Positions 1 through 12,300 of a DNA stretch of 62,000 nucleotides are shown piece after piece; positions within the stretch are counted from its first letter, which is position 1; each line of letters starts with the position of its first letter. Source of the DNA: Symbiodinium natans. Its lineage: Eukaryota; Sar; Dinophyceae; Suessiales; Symbiodiniaceae. The stretch spans positions 197,501 through 259,500 of the forward strand of contig CAJNDS010000979.1 of assembly GCA_905221605.1 (NCBI GenBank). The letters run 5' to 3'. The notes under the pieces were generated by a model, which saw only the letters and a program-made list of their open reading frames with translations, was not told where the DNA came from and made no database searches. The translations under genes were made by a program, and so were the position numbers.

Positions 1-230
1 ACATATTTGTATATTCACATATATCTTCTTTATATGTCTCGTACATGGTTTCCACCTGCGAGTCCAGAGGCATATATGGGAAGCATGCCCACAGCATGCT
101 TGCTTCTATCAAGCACCACACCACAGAACTGTACTACATGTCCAGGCGCTACAGTGTTAAGATACATACATATATATATATAAAGCAACCGCAGTCCCAT
201 AAGACCGATAAGTGATGCTGCATCAAAGCA

Positions 231-266
<36 letters not shown>

Positions 267-1600
267 CGGCACCGAACGGACCATCCCATGTACTGGAAGT
301 CGGGCCCGCTTACTTGATCTCGATCGCTTCGACACAGGACTGGCAGAGATAATCTTATGTGTGTATACATTGAATATGAAGAGAGACAATGTGTAGGGGT
401 TAGGCTAACTCAGGTTTAGGGTTTGGGGACTATGTAAGTTATAAGGTTTTCAGGTGTTTATAATGTCAAGAGTTTTAGTGTTACCATATACATATATAGG
501 GTTTGTGTACGCAACCCTAAAACGTAAAACCTTAAATTTGCAACCCTAAGCCCAAAACCCTTAAAACTAAAACCCTAAACCCTATATAAGCCCTAACCCT
601 TTTACAAACCCTAAAGCCTATAGAAACCCTAAGTAAATATTTATTTAAATTCCATGCGGGATGTTTTGCGCTCAAGATTTCTGTTTCTTGTTTTGTTTTC
701 TTGTGCCCCCGGCCCTCGGTGTAAGGCTTTGACTTGTGGTTTTCTATTGTGTGGGTTGTTTTTCACAGAAAACCGCACAGAAAATGTTGCCCCGGAGGCC
801 CCAGAAAATCTTTGTGAATTATTGTGCGTTTGCGTTTGCGCGTTTTTTTTGGTTTATTGTTCTTGCGCAAATCTGGCTTTCCGTGCGTTCTTGCGCAGCA
901 CTTTTTTTCCATACAAACAACATTTTTTTCCTCAGCAGTATAGCCACGGGAAAATTCTGGTTATATCTTGCTTCACAAGAAAAAAATTACTGCATTCAGA
1001 ATCTCCTTCTGCCCAAGTAGAGCAAGTGGTTAGGGCTTTTAGGTTAAATATAGGGTTTATAGGTGTGTAGGGTTTATATAGGGTTTGTAGGGTTTGAAAA
1101 GGTTTATAGGGTCATAAGGTTTGCTTTGCACAAGGGGAGGACATTCCTGAGGCCAGCTGATCTAAAACACCAGCAAAACCAAAACAACAGGCACATTAAG
1201 CACCCCTAAACCAATACATAAACCCTATGAACCCTAAATTGTGACCGTTTATTAGATTATATATAACAAATTTAAAAATAATTAAATTAATACTATATTA
1301 AACCCCGATAAACACTTTCAAACCCGATATAAAACCCTATAAACCCCTATAAACCCTATTTAAACCTGTTAGACCTATAAATAAACCCTATAAACCCTCT
1401 AAACCCTCTGAAACTCTACAAACCCTGTAAACCCTGATAAGCCCTAGATACGTCCTATAAAATTATTATATATATACTTCTACTTTTAGTTTATTGATAA
1501 ACCTACCTATAGCAATCTATATATATATATATATATATTGTATATGTTAATAATGTATATATATATGCAAAAATTAAATGAGTTAAGGTATTTGTCGATA
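1..1600. other. AT-rich leader with degenerate telomere-like repeats
   Basis: No convincing gene seen. The stretch has scattered degenerate copies of CCCTAAA and TTTATAGGG (about 400-640 and 1020-1450), TA-rich runs near 1515-1545, and T-rich sequence at 640-1015. The open frames at 654-1070 and 736-1020 are compositionally biased and lack exon-like boundaries, so they are not called. Confidence 0.6.
231..266 (+). repeat. Poly-G run of 36
   Basis: Uninterrupted G from 231 to 266. Homopolymers of this length are slippage-prone, so the exact length is uncertain. Confidence 0.95.
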
Positions 1601-1639
1601 GACACATTCACCTGTGTGCATTCTATACACACAACCAAA

Positions 1640-2690
1640 CACGCAGGCTTTCCAGCAGATGCCGGCATGACCCCTTCGAATTTTCGAATTGGTGCCTCAG
1701 GCTGTCAGTTACAGCCCGAAAACAGCGAGGCACACCCAGCCCATCAGCCTAGTATACATCGCGGCTGTGATGCATCAGCACCAAACATACACAAAAATAT
1801 GGAGGCACAACCTGAGCGATCCTCCTTTTCCTGGTTCCCTCTACCCCCTTGTTGATGGTCCATTAGCGATCCCTTTTTCTCACCCCTGAAAGCCAGTATC
1901 AAGGATGTTGCTGGCATGGATACACACCATCTTCGAGACAAGTTTTGTGATTGATATTACCAGGGCTTGAGTGTGCCATTCGCGTTCATAGAAGTGCTGG
2001 GCCTCTCTCACCGGAAATCAGCCAGGAATCACTGTTCACAAAGCACGGATAGCTTTTATATCACATTACCATCGCATCCTCTAGCAACACCTTTATCATA
2101 CAAATGTAAAACACTTGCTTCACGCACATGCAAGGTGAAGAGGTCTGCTCGGTGCTCCGTTCCATGAAAAACCAGGGCACGGATTGACTGCTGCAGGGAG
2201 GCCACACTGCCGCAAACTTTTCTCCCCTTCAAGTCGAAGCCACTGCAGTAAGCCAATATCGATTACTGCACAAACATGTGTATAACCCCTCGGGGAGAAA
2301 ACCCCTCCACTACATTAGAACCCACATAGGCAGGCCTTCGGGAGCTACAGGAAACCCGCAGGTGTCCTTGCTTTGGCTTCACCTTTGGGGACCACGGTCA
2401 TCAACATATGTGAGAGCTCTTCAGCTCAGGAAGGCACGCTGCGAATCCATAGCACACAGTGAAAAATTAAACACTACAGGACTACAGAACAAAGCCTACC
2501 CATTTTGTGTGTGTGGTTGTGCGCATGGTGCCTTTTGCATACATGTATGAGCAACCCACTGTGCACAAGAGTAAAACCCATCAGAACAAACCCAGCTTAC
2601 TGACTCCCGCTTCGAGACAAAAAAATCCTGAAGACATGGGTCAGCATATAAATTAATACTTGCATGTCTCAAGTAGTCCAACACTTCGCC
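1640..2690 (-). other. Possible minus-strand exon traces, unresolved
   Basis: Several short minus-strand open segments look protein-like: about 2256-2056 (frame with CGSVASLQQSIRALVF), about 2420-2355 (MLMTVVPKGEAKARTPAG), and near 1720-1620. They could be 3' exons of the large minus-strand gene that starts at 13693, or of a neighbour. I could not join them by phase, and flanking splice sites are weak. No product is named. Confidence 0.25.
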
Positions 2691-3051
2691 ATCTCAAGCT
2701 TCAAGCCAAACAGAGTTTGTCTTAAGCAAGTAGCAGCGTTCAGAGTCGGGCTCATGACCCTTGTGACTCGATGGGCCGGCCACCGCACTATGACTAACAA
2801 ACCCTGGCCTACATCATACGGGCACAGACACCCAGCACCATGAACGACTAATCAGGCCCCGAATTCACATTTATAATGTTTTTTGGTCTGAACCCAAAAA
2901 CCCCCGTACCAAAATAAGGAAATACCCCTGTTTATATGAACATGTTTCTGCGTGTGTATAAATTTCCTGTACTGAGCAACGAAAAAAAAACCTGAGAAAA
3001 CTCCAGACACATCGAACCCAGAAGCACACCCTACAACAACCCCCCCTCAGC

Positions 3052-3355
3052 CTACGATCCAAAGTAACTGTACATTGCGCAATGGCGCACATCCTGAGAC
3101 ATTCCGGGAAAGACATCTGCCAATTTCCTGGCAAGGCCACGGGAGGCCTTAGTTAGTTTTGTGGGGAAACTTACTAGAACCACGGGGTACATACTTTTAC
3201 ATGAGACAGTGATGCAGAGGAAGGGGAGGCTACGTATGTACACAGACCAAGGCCCAGTCGGCGATGGCCTCAATCTATTCCATGGCAGACGATCGCTTGA
3301 CACCACGTTGTTCCACATGGTATCGGGCCAGCGGCTTCCCGACCGCCCGAATTTC
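3052..3355 (-). CDS. Candidate tail exons of the large gene
   Basis: Two minus-strand segments: 3355 to about 3290 (acceptor GTCTCAG, reading [18 protein letters not shown]) and 3147-3052 (acceptor CTAAG, reading [16 protein letters not shown] and ending at TAG). They suit a C-terminus, but I could not fit their phase to exon 18, so at least one exon or splice choice is missing. Confidence 0.35.
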
Positions 3356-6300
3356 CTGAGACGGACATCTTTTTGCCACAGCCAGCACAAACCAAAGTCC
3401 TATCATCACAAAATGGCAAGACTTAAGAAAAACCATTCGAAGCCCTTCCTTGGTAATCCCTGGCCCAAGTCCAATTTCTGCGACATGTCTTTGCTGTTGC
3501 TCCAGAAAGTACTACGTGTTTAGGCATGATTCGTGGAACGGCCGTACTAAGCGCAAGCCAGTACAGCTTGTATCCCAATGGTGCATGTGTGTGCGTGTGG
3601 GCATGTACACAAAGCCACTATATATATAATATATGGGGATTAGGGGAGAGGAGGAGAGGAGGAGAGAGCGAAGAGAGAGGAGAGAGGAGGAGAGAGAGAG
3701 GAGAGAGGGAGAGGAGGAGGAGAGGAGGAGAGGAGGGCGAGGAGGGAGAGGAGGAGGAGGAGAGAAGAAGGAGGAGAGAGAGGAGGAGAGGAGGAGAGGG
3801 GGAGAGGAGGAGAGGAGGAGAGGAGGAGAGAGGGAGAGGAGGAGAGAGGGGGGAGGAGAGAGGAGGAGAGGAGGGAGGAGGAGGGAGAGGAGAGGAGGAG
3901 GAGGGAGGGAGAGGAGAGGAGAGGAAGGAGAGGAAGGAGAGGAAGGAGAGGAAGGACGGAAGAGAGGAAGGAGAGGGAAGGGAGGAAGGAGAGGAAGGAG
4001 GAGGAAAGGAGAGAGGAGGAGAGGAGGAGAGGAGGGAGAGGAGGAGAGGAGGAGAGGAGAGAGGAGGAGAGGAGGAGAGGAGGAGGGAGGGGAGGAGGAG
4101 GAGGAGGCGGAGGAGAAGGGTTTGTGTGGGGGTTTTGGGGGGGGTTTGGGGCCGTGGTTGAGGAAATTGCGAAAGAAAGGGACCCCAACCCACCCCTAAC
4201 CCCCCCAACCAAACCCCACCCCGGCTGGAGCAGATCTTCCCTCCCCTCCCCCCCCCACCCCCCCCCCCACCCCCCCCAAAAAAGAAAAAACCATGATGCG
4301 CGCGCGCGCGCGCGCACGCATCATTGTTTGGCGCCACGTTTTGGCGGCGCGCGCGTACATTGTTTTTTGGCGCCGAAACGAACACACACCCAACAACAAA
4401 ATCCAGCCGTACGCTCCATTATTGCCTCCCCCCCCCCCCACAAGCCACGTCCCCGTGCCTGAATCCCCCCCACCCCCCCACCGCAAGCCCCCACAGCCCG
4501 CCAGCCCGCCCCCCCCACCAGGTGCGCCACTCCACGAAATTTGAATACCTTCAAAAATGCCACTTTGGCTACATGGACTTTGGCTACATGGGGGGGGTGG
4601 GGGGCGGGCGGGGGGGGGGGGGGGTGGGCGGGGGGGCGGGGGGGTGGGGGGGTGGGGGGCATGGGGGGTGGGGGGGGTGGGGGTGCTCCTTCTGTTCTTT
4701 GTTTCTTTTTCTTGATCTTGATATATTTTATATTTCTCTTGATGTGTATAGGTAGAAAGGGGGAGACGTGTATGGTCCGGCTCTCTCACACTCTTTCGTT
4801 TATATAGCCCAGGTACCTTGATTTGCAAGAGCACAGATTTTGTAAATTATACGCCAAGTCACTGTGGTGATGTATTTGCAAAAAAATCTCCACATGTGAA
4901 GGTGCCTGAAAAGACTGTTTGCAGGCTGCTCCAATAGGAAGCAGCAGCCCAGTGCTGCCACCATCCAAGCCAGGAGGATGGTCCTGACAATACAAGCTTT
5001 GGTTTTCTTAGCTAATAACTTCTATAGACTTCATCTATATAGATACTTCTCAAACACAAGACATCTCATCAGCATTCAGAGGCTCCGAGCCGCCATTTTG
5101 TTGCTCAGCGCAACCCAAGGCACATCATGACAGCGGCCAGCCGGGTTTTCAAAGCTGCGCCCAGATTGGCTCACACACATAAATGTAAATGATGAGCACA
5201 CAGGAGCCAGGACTGCCAACGAGTTGGTATCCATGCGCAGCACACCCAGCATAGCCAGCCTCAAAAGAGCCATGAGCACCATATCAAAACTAAAGCTTTT
5301 CCGTGTTAGGGTTTAGAGGGTTTATATAGGGTTAAGAGTTGGTAAGGTTTCATTTTCTGTTGCATCCCCACACACACAGCCCAGCCCATTCGAAGCACTA
5401 AGTCGGGAAGAGCTGAACCATGTATAAACTTACCATCCCATGTATTGAACAGGGCACCCCATTCCAGAGGGGGTCATAATGTCCATTGCCCTGCTGCCGC
5501 CCTGATACTTGATGTCAAAGCTGACCCCAGGTTGCTGAGCATCATGTAGCGCACGGCTCACCTGCGCCTCTCCTGCGAAGAACTCGCAGAATTTCCACAC
5601 CTGACTGCCCACTCGAAGATCAAATTCAATTGTACATATGTAGATTTTTATACTTGTCTCCATGTTAAAAAAAATCTTGTATCTGAAAAGATCTCTTGTT
5701 TTCGATAGATTCATAAGGAGGGGGTTGTTCGTAGTTTGCATCTTGCACACCCTTAGATATGCACAAACCGCAGGCAAGAGACTCTGCCAACATCGAGCTT
5801 CTGATTGCACAAGAGGAGGAGCCCACATAGCACAACCACCTAGGACAGGGTGTGTACTTTGGATGTGTATAACCGTATATCTATATACAGGTATATATGT
5901 GCACACAGTATTGAAACCATATATATATATACATATATATATACACACTCACACATATGTGCACGTTATCTCACAAAAGGGTTTGGCGCGTGTGTCTCTG
6001 TGTGTTTGTGTGTGTTTGACAAGGAACCCTAAACCACCAGACCTGTGAAACCCCTCGAAACCTCCCCTTCCCCCCCTCCAGAAGCATACTTGTGCAGCCC
6101 CGTGGCCCTTGGCATCCGCGCTGCGTAGCAGCGCTGCACGAACAAGTGCACCGACCATTGCACCATGATTACACTACAGGACCTTGTTGCAGCAGTTAGA
6201 GACCCACACGCAGTTTGAACAAGAAACTGCCATTTGAACACACAACACCCTCCCATTCCAGAACCAATCCTCTACGAATGTTAGGATTCCATGGTGTATA

Positions 6301-9300
6301 CAGAACCCGTTTTCTGACACCACACCCAACAGATCCATCGCAACCCCACAGAGTCTCCAGAAACACGCCAGCCACACCATCATCGATTTCATTCTCGGCC
6401 CGCAGACACTTCAGCAGGTTTTTGCAGCCCCGTGGCATCGCCCACCATCCAGCCTTGTCTTTGCATGGGGTTTGGCAGTATATTGCATTACACGTCTGTA
6501 GGGGCCCCTTCTTTCAAAAACTCTGGACTGAAAATAGACTGAACCTCAGTGTTGGGTTTATTAAGGAGGCTCGGTGTATCGATAACCCATTATATACACA
6601 CATACACAAGTATATGCTCACTACATGTATTTACAGTCAAAAATGTATGTGTATATATATATATAGATATAGATACATATGTCCATACGTATGTGTGTAT
6701 GTACATGTGTGTGTGTCTGTGTTCACAAAGCACTATATGGAGCAGGAGGTGACCCTGACTCCTGTTTTCAACCAGCACCACGAAGAGGGCACTTGAATTT
6801 GCACGGTCCAGCAGTCGATGAACATTCGAATTGGTCAGCCCTAGCAGACCCCATCACACAGAACTACTCTGCTCGGAACCAGACATGCATATGTGCGCAG
6901 AGCATTGTCCATATAAGCAACAAGGTTTCTCATTCCGAAAGCTGAAGCCTCCACAGGCATAGCCACACACACACATGCCTCAAGCAGCACAAGTGTGGCT
7001 TGCTTTCTTGCAAGATCCTTTCACCACCAAAAACATGCTCGAATTGTCTCAGGTCTCCTGCACCTGCAAAGACCCAATATCAAGACTGTTGCGATAGACA
7101 CGAGATCACTTTCACCACACAGACCCACACCAACCACTGGCACGGGCTTTCTATAGGCCTGGTCTAGGTAGACATGGGCTTCCCGGGCAGCACACTTCAT
7201 CAGATCCTTCTGCTGCACATTCTCGACTTTGAAGGTGCTCATGCAGTGCTTCCAGAACGTATCCTGCAGCAGTGCTCATTTCACTCGAACAGTGCAGTGT
7301 GAGTTTGAAATACGAGCGAATCCATAGATATCGTGTATGCTATAAACACACATACATACTACATCACCCCAGAAAAGATAATAAGTACATACATACCTAT
7401 GGAAAATATGCATGTGTGTGTGTGCATATATGTGTATATACATATATCTCTATATATATATATATACATACATAGATATAGATATATAGGTTTAGGGTTT
7501 AGGGTTTATAGGGTTATAGGGTTTATAGGGTTTAGGGTGTAGGGCCCATAGACACATATAATGGCCAGCGGTGCGCCTGCCGGGGCAGGGACAATGTTTT
7601 GAATTTGATGTGTATAAATATAAGTACATATATAAATATAAATATAAATATATATATATGTATCCGTGTACATATCTCTCTATATATATACACATATATA
7701 TATATATACATATATATAGATTGCGCGTGTGTTCACACGCCAGAAATGCGCCCGCCGGAGCAGGGTAATACTGATCATACACACACACATATATATATAT
7801 ATGTTTCTATATATATATGTATGTATATATACATATATGCTCTTATATGTATACATATATATGTATACATATATATATATATATCCATACATATACTCTT
7901 GCCGAGGACACATACGGATATCTTGTACATATACATATACATATTTGAATATATATATATATATGTTAATATTTATAGACCCATACATATATGTATTGTT
8001 ATATCTCTGCATATGTATGTATGTGCAAAAGTACACACATGTAGATATGTAAATATGTTTTGTATGTATATATTATTGCTGAGACACAGCCCCCCATCGC
8101 AGCCACGAGCACGGACTCCAGCACGATGCCATTCACCTGAGCTGATGAGTTTATTTTATTCTGTACACAGACTTGGAAGGGTACCAAACATATATACAAA
8201 GATTTAATCATCGACCACCGGAGCGGCGCAGTGTACATTTCTATTATATATAGATAGATGTATATAAATATATATTATTTGTTTCATCACCCATCCCATG
8301 TTACTGTATATATATATACACATACATTCTAGTGGGAGCTCATAGACCACCAGAGTGGTACTCCGATGCCATCTCCTATAGTGTTTGCTTTACATTGTTG
8401 TCTTCGTGCAACCCTAAGCTTTGCATGCCTTTCACACACACACACACGCACGCACCAACACAAGGGGTCCTCGTGAGATGATGGACTCCGCAAATGGGGG
8501 CGAAGAATCATAATGAAGGCATCTCTGATGGCATGCCATCTTGCAGTTGCATAGGGCTTTTGCGTGGGACACGTACGACGCGCAAACGATGGCACATACC
8601 CTTCATCATCTGGCTTCTTTCTTTTGCGAGTCTTCTCACCATGCACACCCCCGGGCTCCCCACCACCCCCACCCACGGCCACCGCCTTTGAGGTTGTCTC
8701 TGCAGCATCAGGCCTCACAGCAGGGGCGGCCTCATCACTGGGGTCACTGGGGCCTGCCGAACCAGAACCCATGTCACCACCTGCCACACACTCATCATGC
8801 GCAGCAGCCTCAGCAGGCGTGGGCTGAGACTTCGCTTTTCTCTTGGGCTTCTTGGGTGCCTTTGGCTCAGCTGGGCTCTTCTCCTCATTCTCCTCATTAG
8901 CTTCACTTGCCTTTTTGTCCTGACAGCTCACCTTTGCCTTCGCCTTCGCCTTTGCTTTGGCTGCTGTTTCCTTGGCCTGCTTCAGAGCCCTTTGATGGTT
9001 TCGGTCAACACATTCGGTGGGCTCCGAAGGATTGGGCCTCCAAAGGCCCAGGCTGTACAAGCGTTGCTTGCTGTCATCATCCTGTGTCACATCCTCACCA
9101 CCATCTGTCTTGCGCTGGTTCAGAAGCGCTTCATACTTTGCTTTCAACGCCAGTTTCACACCCTCTGCGCCACCTGAACCCTCTACCATTGCTTGGGCCA
9201 CACCCCCCTGCATAGGAGACTCAAGCTGGCCCTCAGTTGGCAGCACCTGAGCTGCATGATCTGCAGCCTTTGCCTCAGACATGACATTGTCTGCCGCATC

Positions 9301-12300
9301 AGGAACCACATGGTTCGCCACCACCCCTTCCTTGGCTGAGTTGAAGAAACCTACAAAGTCTGAATAAAGTATCACATACATGTACACATGTATTCCTTGT
9401 GTCAGAGCTCGAACAGTGCAGCAGACCGACCTGGCCCTCCAAAGTCCATTCAGTGAAACTCTGTGTGTGCGCACATGTCTCTGTGTGCGTGCGCGAATGC
9501 ATGGGCACCTGCACATGGGAAAACTACCCCTTACTCGACACCGTTCCCCCAATGAACACACCACACCACCAGCTTGTTTCAAGCCACACCATTGAGCAGC
9601 GCAGGAGCAGGATCCATTGCAGGCGGCAATGCCTGTAGCGCATACTTTCACTTGCATACTTTCAGATACCAGGTGCACTATACACACATACAAACCCTCA
9701 GTCAGCTCTCCCGTCAAATCTGTCAAAAGAGCCCTAGCACACAGGAAGCTTGAATACCCTGCACATACACACACCCAGACCCCTCCCACCTTCTCATCAT
9801 CATCATCGTCGAGTTCCACTACGGAGCATTGCCTCACAACGGCAACGCAATCAATATATAAGTCATAGATATTTATATGTACATAAACCTTGCGTTGCCT
9901 ATATAAAGCCGGTAGAAACCCTTAACCCTTTGTAGGTTTATAGGGTTTATAGGGTTTATGGGGTTTATATATAGGGTTTCTCGAGTTTATAGGGTTTATA
10001 AGGGTTTGTAACAACCCTATCAGTTTTAGGGTTGATAAAGCATATATATATATATATATCTTCATATCTATTTATCTATCTATCTATCTATATGTATATA
10101 TATCTATAGGGTAGAAACCCTTTGAACCTCTAACCAGAATCTTACCCTGGGGTGCCAAGGGGCAGAAGGGGGCGGGGGGGGAGGCACATATGTCGACAGA
10201 ACCCCTTACAAAGAAGAGCACAGCAATGTATCTCGGCCAAGCCACGTCTCCATCATGAGCATTCTGTCCGGAATTCCATCCCATGGAAGCGTCTCCAAAG
10301 AATCGGGGTTCGAGTGATTGGAGTTTTCCGATAACCTGGTGTACAAGGCTGAGGGAATTTAACAGGGTTTTGAACAGGTTTACAGTGTTTAGGGTGGGTG
10401 TAGGGTATAAAGAAACCCCCTAAAAAGGTACCACAATTTTGAAAACCCCATATGTGTGTGTAGGATTTTTCCGGCGTCTCGTGAATATGAGGGTGTGTTC
10501 TAGGGTGAGACACGTTATATTCATGTTTCGCCCCCACCCCACTCACCCACCCACCCACCCACACCCCCCACAACATACCCCTGTGTAGTCACGAGATGAC
10601 ATGCAGTGATGGCTCAATCAAAAATGGATAACACTAAGTATATAACACACAACATATACGATAATGCATGTACATCGCTTGGCACGTGCACCTCCAATTA
10701 CACGCAAAGACACCACATTGTCCCATGTGCAGAGCAGGTCACTGGCCGAAGCTCGGGGTCCGAATGGCCTTCTGCTTCAAAGCTGTCTTGATGCTGATGA
10801 GGCTCGCATGAAGCTCGGCCACACGGCCTCCGTTCCACACACACTGAATGAGCACACCACTCTTTCTCCTAAACGAACACTTTCATAGGGAGACTCTTCA
10901 GTGTTCTATGCCCAGGGATTCGGGAGTGCGTACCTCCACAAACATCACTTTCCACATCCACATCCACCATGAGATGCTTTGCCCTTTCAAGCAGAGGCTT
11001 CTTCAGCACAGCCTTCGAGACCTCTTGTCCTGGCCTGGATACACCCTGTGCTTCCTTGTTACCTTCAGCACCCTGTTGGGGCGGGATCACAGCCCAGGGA
11101 GGCACAGGTGCCTGTGCAGAATATGCTGGCGGGAAGACATTAGGCCTCACAGGAGATTCCTCTATCGGCACACTTTGGGCGATGCTGACAGGGGGGCTCT
11201 TGACCTTGACATTCTTGTGGGACTTGGCTGTCAAGGGGGTCGCGGGGCTCCATTCCATCCTCCTTTTCGGTGAACCTCTGTGACTCACACTGTAATAATG
11301 ATCCAAGTAGTCATCCACCAAGTTCCTTGCTGGCGCAGGCACATATTGGCTGCACACTCCAACTGGCGGCACTGCACAGGCAGCTTCAGATGGCGGGCTT
11401 GGGCAGGGGGCACAGCCTTGCACTGGGGATTCACAGTCTGCAACCGACAGCACTTCACCATGGGGCGGCGAAGCACAGCCAGCTACAGAAGGAACCTCAG
11501 CATCTGCTGGGAGGGTTTCTGGGGGAGCCGAGCTAGTTTGAGATGGCAGCTCACCATCCTGAGCTGCCTCAGGTGAACCTGGCGAGGCAGATTTGCCTGC
11601 ACCTCTTCCAAGTGATGACCTCGATCGCGAACGCACGGGTGCCTTCTCTAAGTTTGCTTTTGACTGTGCTTTGTCAGACGGGTCCTGTGGAAGCAATTTC
11701 CCACCCAAGATAGCATCGAAGACATCCTAGAAAGGCAAGGCACACGGTACAGGGACATGCTACGCGTATCATTATACACACACAGACGTGCCTGCCCTGT
11801 AACACACCAGAAAAACTGCAGCCCCGACGCAGTAAGCTGTTGCACATCTGCATCCCTTCGTTTCGAAGACCGGCTCTGCAGCCGACCGTGAAGATTAAGA
11901 CTCTTCTTGATGATCCAAGCACACTTGTTGGCCTTCACAGCGGAGTATGGAACCTGAGATTGTTGTTCACACACGTACAAATGATCGACACATATACATA
12001 AAGAAAAGCCTCGCACACAATGCAAACAAACACAACACACCATGGTGAAAACACATGACTGCCCACATATACATACACATGTACACATTCTGTCAAACTG
12101 TGCATGTGTGATCCGAGTGTTCCCTGTGTACACTCTGCAGCGTAAAATTGTGATCATATGTGCATCACTGCGCTAAGTGGCCTCCCACCGCTTGGCCGTT
12201 TCAAGGATGGCCCACTTCAACGTCGGAACTGCAAGTAGATTTGGATGACACATCAAGCGAGGCATCACCGTCGAAAGCAAAACCTAAGCTGTTTTTTCTA

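Noticed and set aside
3526-4834. Long frames of Arg/Glu/Gly or Ser/Pro/Leu across 3.5-4.8 kb
   Set aside because: They follow from the purine tract and G/C runs; every frame on both strands is open and single-residue-biased.
8329-8469. Extension of the exon 11 frame to TAG at 8329
   Set aside because: A GA donor at 8469 joins in phase with a clearly coding exon at 7263; the extension has CVRVCVC-type microsatellite sequence.
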